A stretch of DNA of 64,000 nucleotides from Nocardia brasiliensis ATCC 700358 (GTDB lineage: Bacteria > Actinomycetota > Actinomycetes > Mycobacteriales > Mycobacteriaceae): positions 1,116,001 to 1,180,000 of the forward strand of contig NC_018681.1 of NCBI RefSeq assembly GCF_000250675.2, read 5' to 3'. Both the position numbers and the translations under genes were made by a program. The notes beneath the pieces are model-generated. The model saw only the letters and a list, made by a program, of their open reading frames with translations, was not told the DNA's origin and did no database searches. This document shows positions 8,141-17,182 of this stretch, in pieces. How positions within the stretch are numbered: the first letter of the stretch is position 1; each line of letters opens with the position of its first letter.

Positions 8141-8291
8141 CAGTTTCCGGACCGGCTTGTCAGGTCAGCGCCGGTGGCGCCGTGTTGCGCCCCGATGCCG
8201 TCCATCATCGCCGACGGCACTGACAACCGTGCGCACGGCCGGTCCGGGGGCCGTTGCGCGGCCCGCGGGCCGGGGCGGGAGAATTGCGGCC

Positions 8292-9101
8292 ATGAGTTCG
8301 CATGCCAGGCCCGCGCTCGCCGTTGTCGGCGGGAGCGGGTTCTACGATTTCTTCGACAACGAGGCGACCCAGGTCGAGATCGAGACGCCGTACGGAGCGC
8401 CGAGCGCGCCGATCGCGATCGGGGAGGTCGAGGGTCGCCCGGTCGCCTTCGTTCCGCGGCACGGCAAGAACCACGAGTTCGCGCCGCACACGCTGCCCTA
8501 TCAGGCCAATATGTGGGCGCTGCGCTCGCTCGGTGTGCGCCGGGTGTTCGCGCCGTGTGCGGTGGGCAGCCTGCGCGGAGATTGGGGTCCGGGCACCGTG
8601 GTGGTGCCGGATCAGCTGGTCGATCGCACCTCTGGCCGCCCGCAGACCTACTTCGACGGGGGCGGCGTGCACGTGTCGTTCGCCGATCCGTACTGCGACG
8701 AACTCCGCACCGCCACCATCAAATCCGCGGACGACACGCTGCCGATGAAGGGCGCGGGCACGATGGTCGTCGTGCAGGGCCCGCGATTCTCCACCCGGGC
8801 GGAGAGCCGCTGGTTCGCCGGACAGGGCTGGGACCTGGTCAACATGACCGGGCATCCCGAAGCAGTACTCGCTCGTGAACTCGAAATGTGCTACTCCGCA
8901 GTGGCTTTGGTGACCGACCTCGATGCCGGACTGGAGGAGGGCACGGGCGTGCACGCGGTCGACGTGTTCGCCGAGTTCAAGCGCAATCTGGCGCCGTTCA
9001 AGGACCTGATCCGCCGCTCGGTCGCCGCGGTCACCGAGACCGACACCTGTGACCGGTGCCGTGTTCATACCGGGGTGTCGCTGCCATTCGCGCTACCGTG
9101 A
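8292..9101 (+). CDS. mtnP: S-methyl-5'-thioadenosine phosphorylase
   Basis: Cleaves methylthioadenosine with phosphate to adenine and methylthioribose-1-phosphate, in methionine and polyamine salvage. The 269-residue protein has the family motifs VVGGSGFYDFF at the start, PRHGKNHEFAPHTLPYQANM as phosphate and nucleoside contacts, and NMTGHPEAVLARELEMCY in the purine-binding region. The ATG at 8292 follows GGGAG; upstream extension has no similarity. The epimerase begins 32 bases later, the same pair as Rv0535-Rv0536 in M. tuberculosis, although that pair lies elsewhere in the mycobacterial chromosome. Other purine phosphorylases are a less likely assignment. Confidence 0.9.
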   Translation: MSSHARPALAVVGGSGFYDFFDNEATQVEIETPYGAPSAPIAIGEVEGRPVAFVPRHGKNHEFAPHTLPYQANMWALRSLGVRRVFAPCAVGSLRGDWGPGTVVVPDQLVDRTSGRPQTYFDGGGVHVSFADPYCDELRTATIKSADDTLPMKGAGTMVVVQGPRFSTRAESRWFAGQGWDLVNMTGHPEAVLARELEMCYSAVALVTDLDAGLEEGTGVHAVDVFAEFKRNLAPFKDLIRRSVAAVTETDTCDRCRVHTGVSLPFALP

Positions 9102-9133
9102 CCATGCGGGGGTGCCGAACAGAGGTGCGGTGA

Positions 9134-10147
9134 ATGAGAGTTCTGGTCACCGGCGCGGCCGGGTTCCTGGGTACACATGTGCGCGCGGCCGCGGCGGCCG
9201 CGGGGCACGAGGTGATCGGCATCGATCTGCTGCTCGATGCCGTGCACGGCCCGAACGCCGAACCGCCGGAAGGTGTTTTGCGGGTCGATGTGCGTGACGG
9301 CGCGGCGCTGGCGCCGGTGCTTGCCGGGATCGACGTGGTCTGTCATCTCGCGGCGGTCAGCGCGGGCAGCCCGGCCGACCTGGCGACGCACAACGATCTC
9401 GGTACCGCGGCGCTGCTGGGTGCGATGGAGCAGGCCGAGGTGCGCCGGCTGGTGCTCGCCTCCTCGATCACGGTCTACGGCGAGGGGCGCTACCGCAGTG
9501 TGCGCGGCGGCCCGTTCTTCCCCGGCCTGCGCAGGCGCGCCGACCTGGACCGAGGCCTGTTCGATCATCGCGCCCCGCGCACGGGTGAGGTGCTCACCTG
9601 GGAACCGGTCGGCGAGGACGCACCGTTGCGACCGCGCGGCAGTTACGGCGCGAGCAAGGCGGCGCAGGAAAACTACGCATTCGCTTGGGGGTTGGGCGTC
9701 GGCGGCGCGGTGACCGCGCTGCGCCTGCCTCAGGTCTACGGTGACGGCGCGCGGACCGGGTTGGTCGGGCAGTTGCGTGCCGCGCTGGACGAGGGCCGCG
9801 CGCCGCACGTGTTCGAGGACGGCGGCCAGGTCCGGGATTTCGTCCATGTCCGCGATGCCACCGCCGCCCTGCTCGCCGCGATCGAGCGGGCTCTGCCCGG
9901 TTTCGTTCCGCTCAACATCGCGTCCGGCCGGCCGATCACGCTGTGGGAGCTCGCCTCGATCATGGCCAAGGCCCGCGGCGGACCGCCGCCCGTGGTCACC
10001 GGTCAGTACCGCATCGCCGACGTCCGCCATTTCGTGGCCGATATCGAAAGAGCCAAGCGCACGCTGGGATTCGCGCCTACGACACCGCCTGCCAAGGGGC
10101 TGGCCGAGTTCGCCACCGCGCAGGCCACCGCCGCCACCGGCGGCTGA
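9134..10147 (+). CDS. NAD-dependent epimerase/dehydratase (GalE-like, Rv0536-like)
   Basis: Short-chain extended dehydrogenase of 337 residues, likely acting on a nucleotide sugar. It has the Rossmann glycine motif TGAAGFLG (from residue 7), the acidic ribose-binding residue in GIDLLLD, the CHLAAVSAG strand, the SSITVYGEG segment and the catalytic YGASKAAQENYA (Tyr-x-x-x-Lys). The C-terminal substrate domain has PLNIASGRPITLWELA. It follows mtnP closely and is probably co-transcribed. The exact sugar is unknown. It meets the convergent PAS-like gene with no gap. Confidence 0.9.
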   Translation: MRVLVTGAAGFLGTHVRAAAAAAGHEVIGIDLLLDAVHGPNAEPPEGVLRVDVRDGAALAPVLAGIDVVCHLAAVSAGSPADLATHNDLGTAALLGAMEQAEVRRLVLASSITVYGEGRYRSVRGGPFFPGLRRRADLDRGLFDHRAPRTGEVLTWEPVGEDAPLRPRGSYGASKAAQENYAFAWGLGVGGAVTALRLPQVYGDGARTGLVGQLRAALDEGRAPHVFEDGGQVRDFVHVRDATAALLAAIERALPGFVPLNIASGRPITLWELASIMAKARGGPPPVVTGQYRIADVRHFVADIERAKRTLGFAPTTPPAKGLAEFATAQATAATGG

Positions 10148-11137
10148 TCACGCCGGCTGCGCCGGGAGGTCCAGCTGCACCAGCGCGAACTCGGGTACGG
10201 CCGCGCCCGCGGTCCCGCCGGGCAGCGGCGAGGCCTCGAGGTCGGCGACGAGCCAGTCACCGCTGTCGGTGGCCAGGCGGACCCCGGTCAGCGTCACCCG
10301 TTCGACGCCGGAGCGGATCTCGTCCCGCGCCGCGACGATGCGTCCCCGGTCGGCCGGATGCGGCACGGTGCGTTCGTCGATGCCCCTTCCCCAACGCAGT
10401 TCGGGGACGGGCTCGGTGACCCAGCGGATGAGCCGGACCTGGGCCAGGTCGACGATCGCCAGGTAGAGGTTCGGCTGCGCGCCGCGCAGCAGGTCCAGGG
10501 TCGCCGCTTCGAACGATTTGCGCTGCGGAGCAACGCTTTCGGTGACGTCTACGGCCAAACCGAGCCAGTGGTAGCGGTTCTCGTCCGGGTTGTGCGCGGC
10601 GAGCAGCAGGGTGCGCGGGCCGGTGCGGGCCCGCACCGTCGCGGTGTCGAGCCAGCGGGCGCCCGGCGTGGACCGGGCCAGCGTCGCGACGAGTTCGAGT
10701 GCGCCGTCGAAACGTTCGATGATCTCGAAGGATTCCGCACCGATCCAGATGTTGTGCTCGTTGTCGAAATTCGCGCCGAGATCGTAGGAGAGCGCCTCGA
10801 TGCGGCGATTGCGCGCGTCGACGCTGAACGCCGCCACACCGACCGGCTCCGGTGGTTCCGCGCCGCCGACCCACAGCCGCACGGCGTGCACGCGGCCATC
10901 GGGTCCGTGCAGCGGCACCGCGCGCAGATGCTGGCCGGACCAGTCGTGGCGTGACTGCGGCAGTTCCTGATCGATGACCGTGCCGCCGGTGTAGGCGGCC
11001 GCGATGAACGGCTGCAACCGGGTGGACACCGCGCGCTGGAACGACTTCCACTCCCGCGGCGCGGTGCCGACCGCGAGCAGCGACCAGGTGTCGACATGAC
11101 CGAGCGTCTCGATCAGCAACCAGCGTCCGGTTATCAC
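10148..11137 (-). CDS. PAS-like domain protein of the DUF5593 type
   Basis: Protein of 329 residues, soluble, without signal peptide or membrane helix. It starts ITGRWLLIETLGHVDTWSLLAVGTAPREWKSF; the N-terminal half looks like a PAS/GAF sensor of the kind annotated as DUF5593 in Nocardia and mycobacteria. The central part (RRIEALSYDLGANFDNEHN, WLDTATVRAR) reads as a second sensory module. There is no recognisable output domain, so it may be a signalling partner. The GTG start has GGAGG in a G-rich stretch. Function unknown; the family call is moderate. Confidence 0.65.
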   Translation of the reverse strand: MITGRWLLIETLGHVDTWSLLAVGTAPREWKSFQRAVSTRLQPFIAAAYTGGTVIDQELPQSRHDWSGQHLRAVPLHGPDGRVHAVRLWVGGAEPPEPVGVAAFSVDARNRRIEALSYDLGANFDNEHNIWIGAESFEIIERFDGALELVATLARSTPGARWLDTATVRARTGPRTLLLAAHNPDENRYHWLGLAVDVTESVAPQRKSFEAATLDLLRGAQPNLYLAIVDLAQVRLIRWVTEPVPELRWGRGIDERTVPHPADRGRIVAARDEIRSGVERVTLTGVRLATDSGDWLVADLEASPLPGGTAGAAVPEFALVQLDLPAQPA

Positions 11138-11268
11138 AATCCCCCTCCCCGAAGTCGAACACTATGCCACGGTCAGGCGGCTATCCAGTGCATATCGTGC
11201 CTGATTCGGTCGTCTGCGCGGCCGATGGGTCCGGCGAGCGGCAGCGGTGCGCGCGTTAAGCTCGCGCG

Positions 11269-11829
11269 GTGGACACTCCGTTGCGACTCGAGGTCATCGT
11301 GGCCAGCGTGCGTCCGGAGCGGTTCGCTCCGGTCGTCGCCGACTGGCTGTTGCGCACACTACGCGCGCACGACGAGTTCGATACGGGTGTCATCGATCTG
11401 GCGGACACTTTGTTGCCGGCCGAGCTGATTGAAACCCCGGAGGTGGTCCAATATCGCACCAGACTGGCCGCCGCCGACGCGTTCATCGTGGTGACCTCCG
11501 AATACAACCACGGTTACCCGGCCGCGCTGAAGACGGCGTTCGACACCGCCAAGCACGAATGGCGGGCCAAGCCCATCGGATTCGTCTCCTACGGCGGACT
11601 GTCCGGGGGTCTGCGCGCGGTCGAGCAACTCCGTCAGGTGGTCGCGGAGATCCACATGGTGTCGATCCGCGAGACGGTCAGCTTCCATCAGGCCAAGAAG
11701 CGGTTCGACGCGGCAGGGGAGACCGCAGACGGTGCCGCGATCGACGCCGCCGCCCGCATGCTTCGCCAATTGTCCTGGTGGGCAAGAACTCTGCGCGCGG
11801 CGCGAGCGGCCGACCCGTACCCCGCCTGA
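11269..11829 (+). CDS. NAD(P)H-dependent FMN reductase
   Basis: Flavodoxin-like flavin or quinone reductase of 186 residues. The family core VTSEYNHGYPAALKTAFD is complete, followed by KPIGFVSYGGLSGGLRA, both of which line the FMN site. The N-terminus LRLEVIVASVRPERFAPVV is the phosphate-binding loop region. It is monocistronic, starts with GTG, and converges on eccE with 73 bases between. Cellular role unknown; such enzymes handle quinone or xenobiotic reduction. Confidence 0.88.
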   Translation: MDTPLRLEVIVASVRPERFAPVVADWLLRTLRAHDEFDTGVIDLADTLLPAELIETPEVVQYRTRLAAADAFIVVTSEYNHGYPAALKTAFDTAKHEWRAKPIGFVSYGGLSGGLRAVEQLRQVVAEIHMVSIRETVSFHQAKKRFDAAGETADGAAIDAAARMLRQLSWWARTLRAARAADPYPA

Positions 11830-11902
11830 CGCGCGCATTTCAGTTCGCCGCGCCCGATTTCGCCGACGAATGTGTGCGCGCCGTGCTGAAACGCGCGCGG
11901 CG

Positions 11903-13546
11903 TCAGCCGACGGGTGCGCCGCGGCGACCGCGCGGGTGACCGATGTAGGTGGCCTCGCGCGGGATGGAGACCAGGGTCAGGTCCACCTGGGCGGTGCCGG
12001 TGCGCAGGATGACGTGGTTGCCGATCGCCGCGGGCTGATGGATGGACAGGTCCGGCCGGGTGGCGGGCCAGCCCATCGGATCGCCGGTGACGTAGATCGT
12101 GGTGACACCGGCGTGCGGGGCGGGCGCGAGCACGCCGTCCACCACGGTCGCGGTGAAACCCGCGTCGGACTGATGCGTTTCGACCGCGAGGGTCAGCCGT
12201 TCCGGATTGCCGATGGTGGTGACCAGGTTCTCCCAGGCGTGCGCCCGGTCGGTGCGGATCAGCACCCGCTCGCCGACCGCGAGCGCGCGGAACACCAGCT
12301 GCTGGGCGAGATAGAGTTCGCCCGCCACATATACCGTCGAGATGCCGGTGCCGACGATGCGCACCGCGACGCCGTTGCCCTCGTCGTCCGAGCCGATCAG
12401 CTGGCCGCAGCCCGAGGAGGGCAGGTGCAGCGCGTCGATCACGTCGATCGGGTACTCGCTCATCGGCACGGTGTCGTCGACGCCGGGCACGGCGAGCGGC
12501 AGATGGGCGAGCAGTCCGTTGCGGTGCCGTCCGTTCATCGAGACCATGCCGGCGAGCTTGCTGCGTTCGGGCAGCTCGCGCGCCGTCAATCGCCAGGCCG
12601 CGCCGATGCTCACCGCCTCGGCCGAACTACCCGGGCGCAGCCGCACGGCCACCGTGGTGCCGCGCGACGGCGCCACCCACAGCTGCGCGAGCAGGTCGGA
12701 GCCGAGCTTCTTCGGATCCACCGCCATGCCGATGTTCACGCTGTTGCCGATTTCGGCGTAGCGCCAGCGATGTTCGAGGGTGCGCGGGTCGAAGCCGCCG
12801 GTGATCTGCAGGACCGCCTTCTTGATCTCCGGTGCGGTCAGGATGCGCGCGTTGCAGTCCGCGTCCTCCAGCGCGCGCATGATGCGCTGGGTGGCGATGG
12901 TGACCGCGCGCGAGGCGCCGTCCGCGCCGCCGCCGCGCCGGGCCGCCGCGTCCGGGCAGGCGACCGCGTCGAAACTGATTGCCAGCCAGACGGTTCGGTG
13001 CGCCGTCGCGGGCAGCGGCCCGAGCAGCGATTCGTAGATCTTGCCCGCGGGCGTGCCGGACCGGGAACGGTGGCCGTGGCTGATGATGTCGATACCGCTG
13101 AGCAGAATGTCGTGCTGGTTCAGGCATTTCGCCAGCTCCGGCAGCGGCAGCAGGTGTGAGGCGTGCACGGTGTTGCGGGCGATGCGGGTCAGCCCGCCGG
13201 GCGGGGCGAGCACCTCGACCACGGTGACCACCCGGCTGCCGTCCCAGTACAGGCCGAGTGAGCGTCCGTCCGCGCCACGGAAGTCGACGGTGTCACCGAT
13301 GCGGTAGTCCCGCTTGGTGAGATAGCGCCACCAGGTGGCGATCCAGTCCAGCAGGGTGCGCTTGGCGACGGGAATCAGCGGAATCAGCGCGACGACCACG
13401 CCCACGGCCAGTGCGGGCAGCGCCTGCAAGCCGAGCAGGAGCGCGGCCACCCCCGCGACAAACCCCATGACCTGCGCGATCAGCAAATTCTGTAGCGAGA
13501 TGCGGCCAAGGAGCGGTCGTGGTCCCGCCCCGGCAGGTTCCGCCAT
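11903..13546 (-). CDS. eccE: Type VII secretion protein EccE (ESX-4 type)
   Basis: Membrane component on the outside of the EccBCDE complex. The 547-residue protein has two N-terminal helices (IAQVMGFVAGVAALLLGLQ and LAVGVVVALIPLIPV), then the RYLTKRDYRIGDTVDFRG-type junction and a large soluble part with SLGLYWDGSRVVTVVEVL. The start at 13546 gives MAEPAGAGPRPLLGRIS with a GGGGGA ribosome site; longer starts read into the eccB promoter. It diverges from eccB with 112 bases between. M. tuberculosis ESX-4 lacks eccE, while several other mycobacteria keep it, so this locus has the fuller form. Confidence 0.85.
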   Translation of the reverse strand: MAEPAGAGPRPLLGRISLQNLLIAQVMGFVAGVAALLLGLQALPALAVGVVVALIPLIPVAKRTLLDWIATWWRYLTKRDYRIGDTVDFRGADGRSLGLYWDGSRVVTVVEVLAPPGGLTRIARNTVHASHLLPLPELAKCLNQHDILLSGIDIISHGHRSRSGTPAGKIYESLLGPLPATAHRTVWLAISFDAVACPDAAARRGGGADGASRAVTIATQRIMRALEDADCNARILTAPEIKKAVLQITGGFDPRTLEHRWRYAEIGNSVNIGMAVDPKKLGSDLLAQLWVAPSRGTTVAVRLRPGSSAEAVSIGAAWRLTARELPERSKLAGMVSMNGRHRNGLLAHLPLAVPGVDDTVPMSEYPIDVIDALHLPSSGCGQLIGSDDEGNGVAVRIVGTGISTVYVAGELYLAQQLVFRALAVGERVLIRTDRAHAWENLVTTIGNPERLTLAVETHQSDAGFTATVVDGVLAPAPHAGVTTIYVTGDPMGWPATRPDLSIHQPAAIGNHVILRTGTAQVDLTLVSIPREATYIGHPRGRRGAPVG

Positions 13547-13658
13547 CGTCGTCCCCCAAGTACCCGGTGTCGGCCCAATCGGAGTAGCCGAGCTGAACAA
13601 GAGTCCTCGGGAACTGTACTGTGTTGCGCGAACGCGAGCACTGTTCGGGGGAGGAATA

Positions 13659-15146
13659 ATGCCTTCAAAACCCACCACTCGGTGGCAGGTGAGCGGTTAC
13701 CGCTTCCTGGTTCGTCGGATGGAACACGCCCTGGTCCGCAGGGACGTGCGGATGCTGCACGACCCGATGCGCTCACAGTCGCGGGCCTATGCCGCCGGAC
13801 TGGTGCTCGCGCTGGTGGTCTTGGCAGGTTGCGGCATCCTCGCCCTGCTGCGTCCGCAGGGCAAGGTCGACAACAGCAAGATCCTGGTGGGCAAGGAATC
13901 CGGCGCGATCTACGCGGTGATCGACGACGTCGTGCATCCGGCGCTGAACCTGGCCTCGGCCCGCCTCGCGGTGGGGGACGCGTCCAAGCCGGCGATGGTG
14001 AAGGAATCCGAGATCGGCAAGAAGCCGCGCGGGCAGCTGATCGGTATTCCGGGCGCGCCGAGCGCGTTCAGCTACGACAAGGCGGGCAAGGGACGCACCT
14101 GGACCGTCTGCGATTCGCTCAAGACCGACGGCAGCGACGATCGCACCACGTCCGTGCTGATCGGCGACCTCGACATGGGTGAGAAGGCGTCGGCGCTCGG
14201 GCGGGACAAAGGCCTGCTGGTGAAGGGCAAGGACGCCACCTACCTGGTGTGGAACAACACGCGCGCCCGGGTCGACATGAACGATCCGACCGTCACCGTG
14301 CCGCTGAACATCCGCGGTGCGACACCGCGGCCGATCAGCGAGGGGCTGCTCAACGCGATCCCCGAAGTGAGCCCGATCGTGCCGCCGAAGATCGCCGACC
14401 CGGGCGGGACGCCCGAGGGTTACTCGATCCGGAATCTGAAGATCGGCACGGTGGTTCAGCAGGCGGGCAAGGCCGACAAGAACTATGTGCTGCTGCGCAA
14501 CGGACTCCAGGCGATCAGCCCGCTGACCGCCGAGATCATCCGCATCGACCAGCGCAACCCCGACCACGGCACCTCGGTCAGCGACGCTGAGGTGGCGATC
14601 CCGCAGCCGTCGAAAGCGCTGCAGGTGGACACCTACCCCGAGGTCGCGCCGACGATCGTGCAGCCGAAGGCCCGACCGGTGAGCTGCATGTCGTGGCAGC
14701 CGATCGCGGGCGCGGCGGGCAATGCCGATGTCGCGGTGCGCGCCAAGCTGGACGTGATCGACGCGAGTGATCTGCCGCTGCCCGACAGTGCCCGGCTCGT
14801 GCCGTTGGCCCAGGCCGACGGCAAGGGCGACAACGTCGACTCGGTGTACTTCAAACCCGGCTCCGGAGCGTTCGTACAGACCACCGGCATCGAAGTCGAC
14901 AGCCGCCGCAAGGACAGCATGTTCTATGTGTCCGACACGGGCGTCCGGTACGGCATCAAGAACGACGACGCCGCGAAAGCGCTCGGCCTGGACAAAGAAT
15001 CCGGCGTGACACCGGAGTCCGCGCCGTGGCCGATCGTCGGCCTGCTCGCCAACGGCCCCACCCTCGGCCGCGAAGAAGCCATGGTCGCCCACGACGGTGT
15101 CGCCCCCGACGCCAACCCGGCCAAACAGCCTGTCGCCGCAAAGTAA
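13659..15146 (+). CDS. eccB: Type VII secretion protein EccB (ESX-4 type)
   Basis: Core membrane ATPase-associated subunit of the secretion complex, 495 residues. The EccB N-terminus TRWQVSGYRFLVRRMEHALV and DVRMLHDPMRSQSRA is diagnostic, followed by one membrane helix (AAGLVLALVVLAGCGILALL). The long external part has the repeated beta modules of the family and a Cys pair (WTVCDSL, SCMSWQP) that probably forms the conserved disulphide. The ATG at 13659 has GGAGG six bases upstream. It is divergent from eccE and ends at a bidirectional terminator. Orthologous in position to eccB4 (Rv3450c). Confidence 0.95.
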   Translation: MPSKPTTRWQVSGYRFLVRRMEHALVRRDVRMLHDPMRSQSRAYAAGLVLALVVLAGCGILALLRPQGKVDNSKILVGKESGAIYAVIDDVVHPALNLASARLAVGDASKPAMVKESEIGKKPRGQLIGIPGAPSAFSYDKAGKGRTWTVCDSLKTDGSDDRTTSVLIGDLDMGEKASALGRDKGLLVKGKDATYLVWNNTRARVDMNDPTVTVPLNIRGATPRPISEGLLNAIPEVSPIVPPKIADPGGTPEGYSIRNLKIGTVVQQAGKADKNYVLLRNGLQAISPLTAEIIRIDQRNPDHGTSVSDAEVAIPQPSKALQVDTYPEVAPTIVQPKARPVSCMSWQPIAGAAGNADVAVRAKLDVIDASDLPLPDSARLVPLAQADGKGDNVDSVYFKPGSGAFVQTTGIEVDSRRKDSMFYVSDTGVRYGIKNDDAAKALGLDKESGVTPESAPWPIVGLLANGPTLGREEAMVAHDGVAPDANPAKQPVAAK

Positions 15147-15164
15147 TTCGAGGTTTCCAGCCGA

Positions 15165-15203
15165 CGGTGGCCGCCTTGTTCGCATCGAATCAGGCGGCCA
15201 CCG
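15165..15203. terminator. Bidirectional terminator between eccB and the small secreted protein
   Basis: Perfect 12-bp inverted repeat CGGTGGCCGCCT (15165-15176) and AGGCGGCCACCG (15192-15203), loop of 15 bases. It sits between the ends of two convergent genes. Confidence 0.75.
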
Positions 15204-15250
15204 CGTTCAGTGCGGTCGGACAGTACCCCTCGAGGTGACGCCTCGGACCG

Positions 15251-15511
15251 CTACCTGGTGGAGCACTTGACGATCGTCTCGCCGGCCACCAGCTGACGTT
15301 TCACGTCCGCCATGGCGAGCTTGACGGCTTCCGCCCTCGTCGGTGCCTCGGCCGTTGCCGAAACACGGCTGGCGCCACCACTTTTCGTCTTGGTGTCGCA
15401 GGTGACGATCGCGCCGGCCTTGGCCGAAGCGATCCCGGTCGCGACGGTCAGCGAACCCATGGTGCCGAGCACCACAGCGACGAAGGCCAGTTTCATTGCG
15501 GACTTGCTCAT
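15251..15511 (-). CDS. Small secreted protein with two cysteines, unknown function
   Basis: Not recognised. An 86-residue protein beginning MSKSAMKLAFVAVVLGTMG, with a clear Sec signal peptide that probably ends after GIASAKA. The mature part is about 55 residues with two Cys (IVTCDTK and IVKCSTR) that could form one disulphide joining its ends. The ATG at 15511 follows GAGGGA three bases away, which decides the start over an upstream Met. It lies between eccB and a potassium channel on the opposite strand to eccB. It may be an envelope peptide; no function is claimed. Confidence 0.7.
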   Translation of the reverse strand: MSKSAMKLAFVAVVLGTMGSLTVATGIASAKAGAIVTCDTKTKSGGASRVSATAEAPTRAEAVKLAMADVKRQLVAGETIVKCSTR

Positions 15512-15594
15512 ACTTCCCTCCCACGGCACGCTCGGTGCGGCCGCTACCAACTCTGACGCGGTAGGCGGCCGTTCGGTTCCATCGAATTCGGCGG

Positions 15595-16437
15595 CTAACC
15601 TGCTGCCGGAGAAGAACTTCCAGGACGCGCGCTATCGGTGCCGCTGCTGTTCGCCGGTATGGCAACGGGCCCGGTGGCCGCCGAGCGGTGCAGGTCCGCG
15701 ATCTCCGCGCGCAAAGCCTTGACCTCGTCGACCAGCGCGACGATCTCGCGGTCGGTGCTCGCCGCGGTTTCCTCGACGGTTTTGAGCTGGTCGATCACCC
15801 AGCTGGTGGTGGTGCCGATGGCGAAGGAGATCAGGCCGATACCGAAAGTCATCAGGACCAGTGAGATCAGCCTGCCCTCGGCGGTCACCGGGTAGACGTC
15901 GCCGTATCCGACGGTGGTGACCGAGACCGCCGACCACCACAGGGCATCGCCGAAGTGCACCACCTTGCTGCCCTCCACACCCCGCTCGGCATCGAAAAAG
16001 GCCAGGCTGCACAGGAACAAGATCAGGATCGAGCTGCTGCCGACGAACACCGACAGCCGCGTCCGGTGGCTCAGCGTGTGCCGGTTGAGCGTGCCGAGCA
16101 CCAGCACCGCCGCGCGCAACAGCCGCAGCGGGCGGAACGGTGGAATGAGCACGATCAGCAGTTCCAGCGGATGCGAGCGCAGAAACGCCCAGCGGCGGGT
16201 GGAGAGCCAGAGCCGGATCAGGAAGTCGGCCCCGAAGAGTACCCAGATCGCCACGTCGACCCGCGCCAGCCAGGTGTCCAGCTGCGGTGAGGCGCCGGTG
16301 TCCAGCACGAACCAGGCGTAGGTGCCGAGGAAGACGACGGCGAGCGCCACCATCGGCACGCCGGTCGCCCGCTCCCAGGCCTGACGGCGGCTCAGCCGCT
16401 CCGGAGTGGTCTCGGGTACGTGATTGAGTTGCGCCAT
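15595..16437 (-). CDS. Voltage-gated-like potassium channel (6-TM, TVGYGD filter)
   Basis: Ion channel of 280 residues. The selectivity filter SVTTVGYGDVYP is a textbook K+ filter. Four hydrophobic segments precede it, and the fourth carries spaced arginines (PFRPLRLLRAAVLVL), as in the S4 of Kv channels; a pore-flanking helix IGLISFAIGTTTSWVI follows. The C-terminus has a predicted coiled coil (VDEVKALRAEIADLHRS), likely for tetramer assembly. The start at 16437 was chosen over 16452 because AGGT is well spaced. It sets K+ permeability of the membrane; the stimulus is unknown. It is an odd insert within a secretion locus. Confidence 0.9.
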   Translation of the reverse strand: MAQLNHVPETTPERLSRRQAWERATGVPMVALAVVFLGTYAWFVLDTGASPQLDTWLARVDVAIWVLFGADFLIRLWLSTRRWAFLRSHPLELLIVLIPPFRPLRLLRAAVLVLGTLNRHTLSHRTRLSVFVGSSSILILFLCSLAFFDAERGVEGSKVVHFGDALWWSAVSVTTVGYGDVYPVTAEGRLISLVLMTFGIGLISFAIGTTTSWVIDQLKTVEETAASTDREIVALVDEVKALRAEIADLHRSAATGPVAIPANSSGTDSARPGSSSPAAG

Positions 16438-16551
16438 GGTAACTACCTGCATCGATCGGTTCCGGCACCTTGTTTAACGCAATGTGCTGCGCAGACGCTA
16501 CAGCCTGGGCCGAGGCACGCATCGGAGAGCGCCGGGAAAGTTTCCGATTCG

Positions 16552-16692
16552 ATGGAACCGATTCCGATCTTGCTACGTCAAACCTTGTGTCAGAACGACG
16601 CGAACTACGTCGAGTTCTCCTGCCGCCCAGCCGGCGTAGACACGAGCGGCCGCCAGCTCTACGAGGTCACCTACTCCGAACGCGCCATCTGA
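16552..16692 (+). CDS. Possible 46-residue peptide or gene remnant
   Basis: Short reading frame starting MEPIPILLRQTLCQNDANY and ending QLYEVTYSERAI. It lies in a 314-base gap between the potassium channel and the DUF4288 gene, where base composition is less GC-biased than in neighbouring genes. No convincing ribosome binding site and no family recognised. It may be a remnant of a gene co-inherited with the DUF4288 gene. Confidence 0.25.
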   Translation: MEPIPILLRQTLCQNDANYVEFSCRPAGVDTSGRQLYEVTYSERAI

Positions 16693-16751
16693 GACCTCGC
16701 GGTCGGCGCGACCGTAGCTCGCGGCAAGTCGTACTCACAGAGAAAGCCGCT

Positions 16752-17081
16752 ATGAGACTTGCGTATATCGCCGTCGTGGTGTTCGAGTCCACCTCGGACT
16801 CGCCCGATTACACGACCATGTACCAGGAGGACTTCGTCCTTCTCTATGCAGACTCGAAAGACGCGGCTCGGGAGTCGGCGCTGGCGGCTGCGCGAGAGCA
16901 GGAGTGCACTTATCAGAACGAGCAGGGCGAAAGCATCACTTTGTCCCTCAAGGGCGTCATCGATGTGAGCCCGTCTCTCACCGACGATCTTTCTACCGGT
17001 GGTGACCTGTACTCACGGCACTTCAGAGACTACGAGGCCTACCAGAGGATGGAGCCACTGCTGGGTGAAAACCCGCTGTGA
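16752..17081 (+). CDS. DUF4288-like protein
   Basis: Soluble protein of 109 residues. The pattern of an N-terminal beta strand (RLAYIAVVVFES), an EDFVLLYADSKDAARESALAAA helix and then YQNEQGESITLSLKGVIDV and GGDLYSRHF fits the DUF4288 family, small proteins often found near toxin-immunity or mobile cargo genes. Function is unknown. The ribosome site is weak. It is convergent with mycP. The local composition and lack of a partner suggest acquisition as a small cargo gene; that is an inference. Confidence 0.6.
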   Translation: MRLAYIAVVVFESTSDSPDYTTMYQEDFVLLYADSKDAARESALAAAREQECTYQNEQGESITLSLKGVIDVSPSLTDDLSTGGDLYSRHFRDYEAYQRMEPLLGENPL

Positions 17082-17182
17082 AGCCTGCAGTCTCTGCGGC
17101 CCTGCCGCGTCATCCCAAGCGGCACAACGTGTTCCGAATCAATCGTAGTGATGGCAGTGTGTAGCCTCGGACAGTTTCCGCC

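Noticed and set aside
13547..13678. A longer N-terminus for EccE
   Set aside because: The extension overlaps the divergent eccB promoter and has no membrane or family character; the inner ATG has a good ribosome site.
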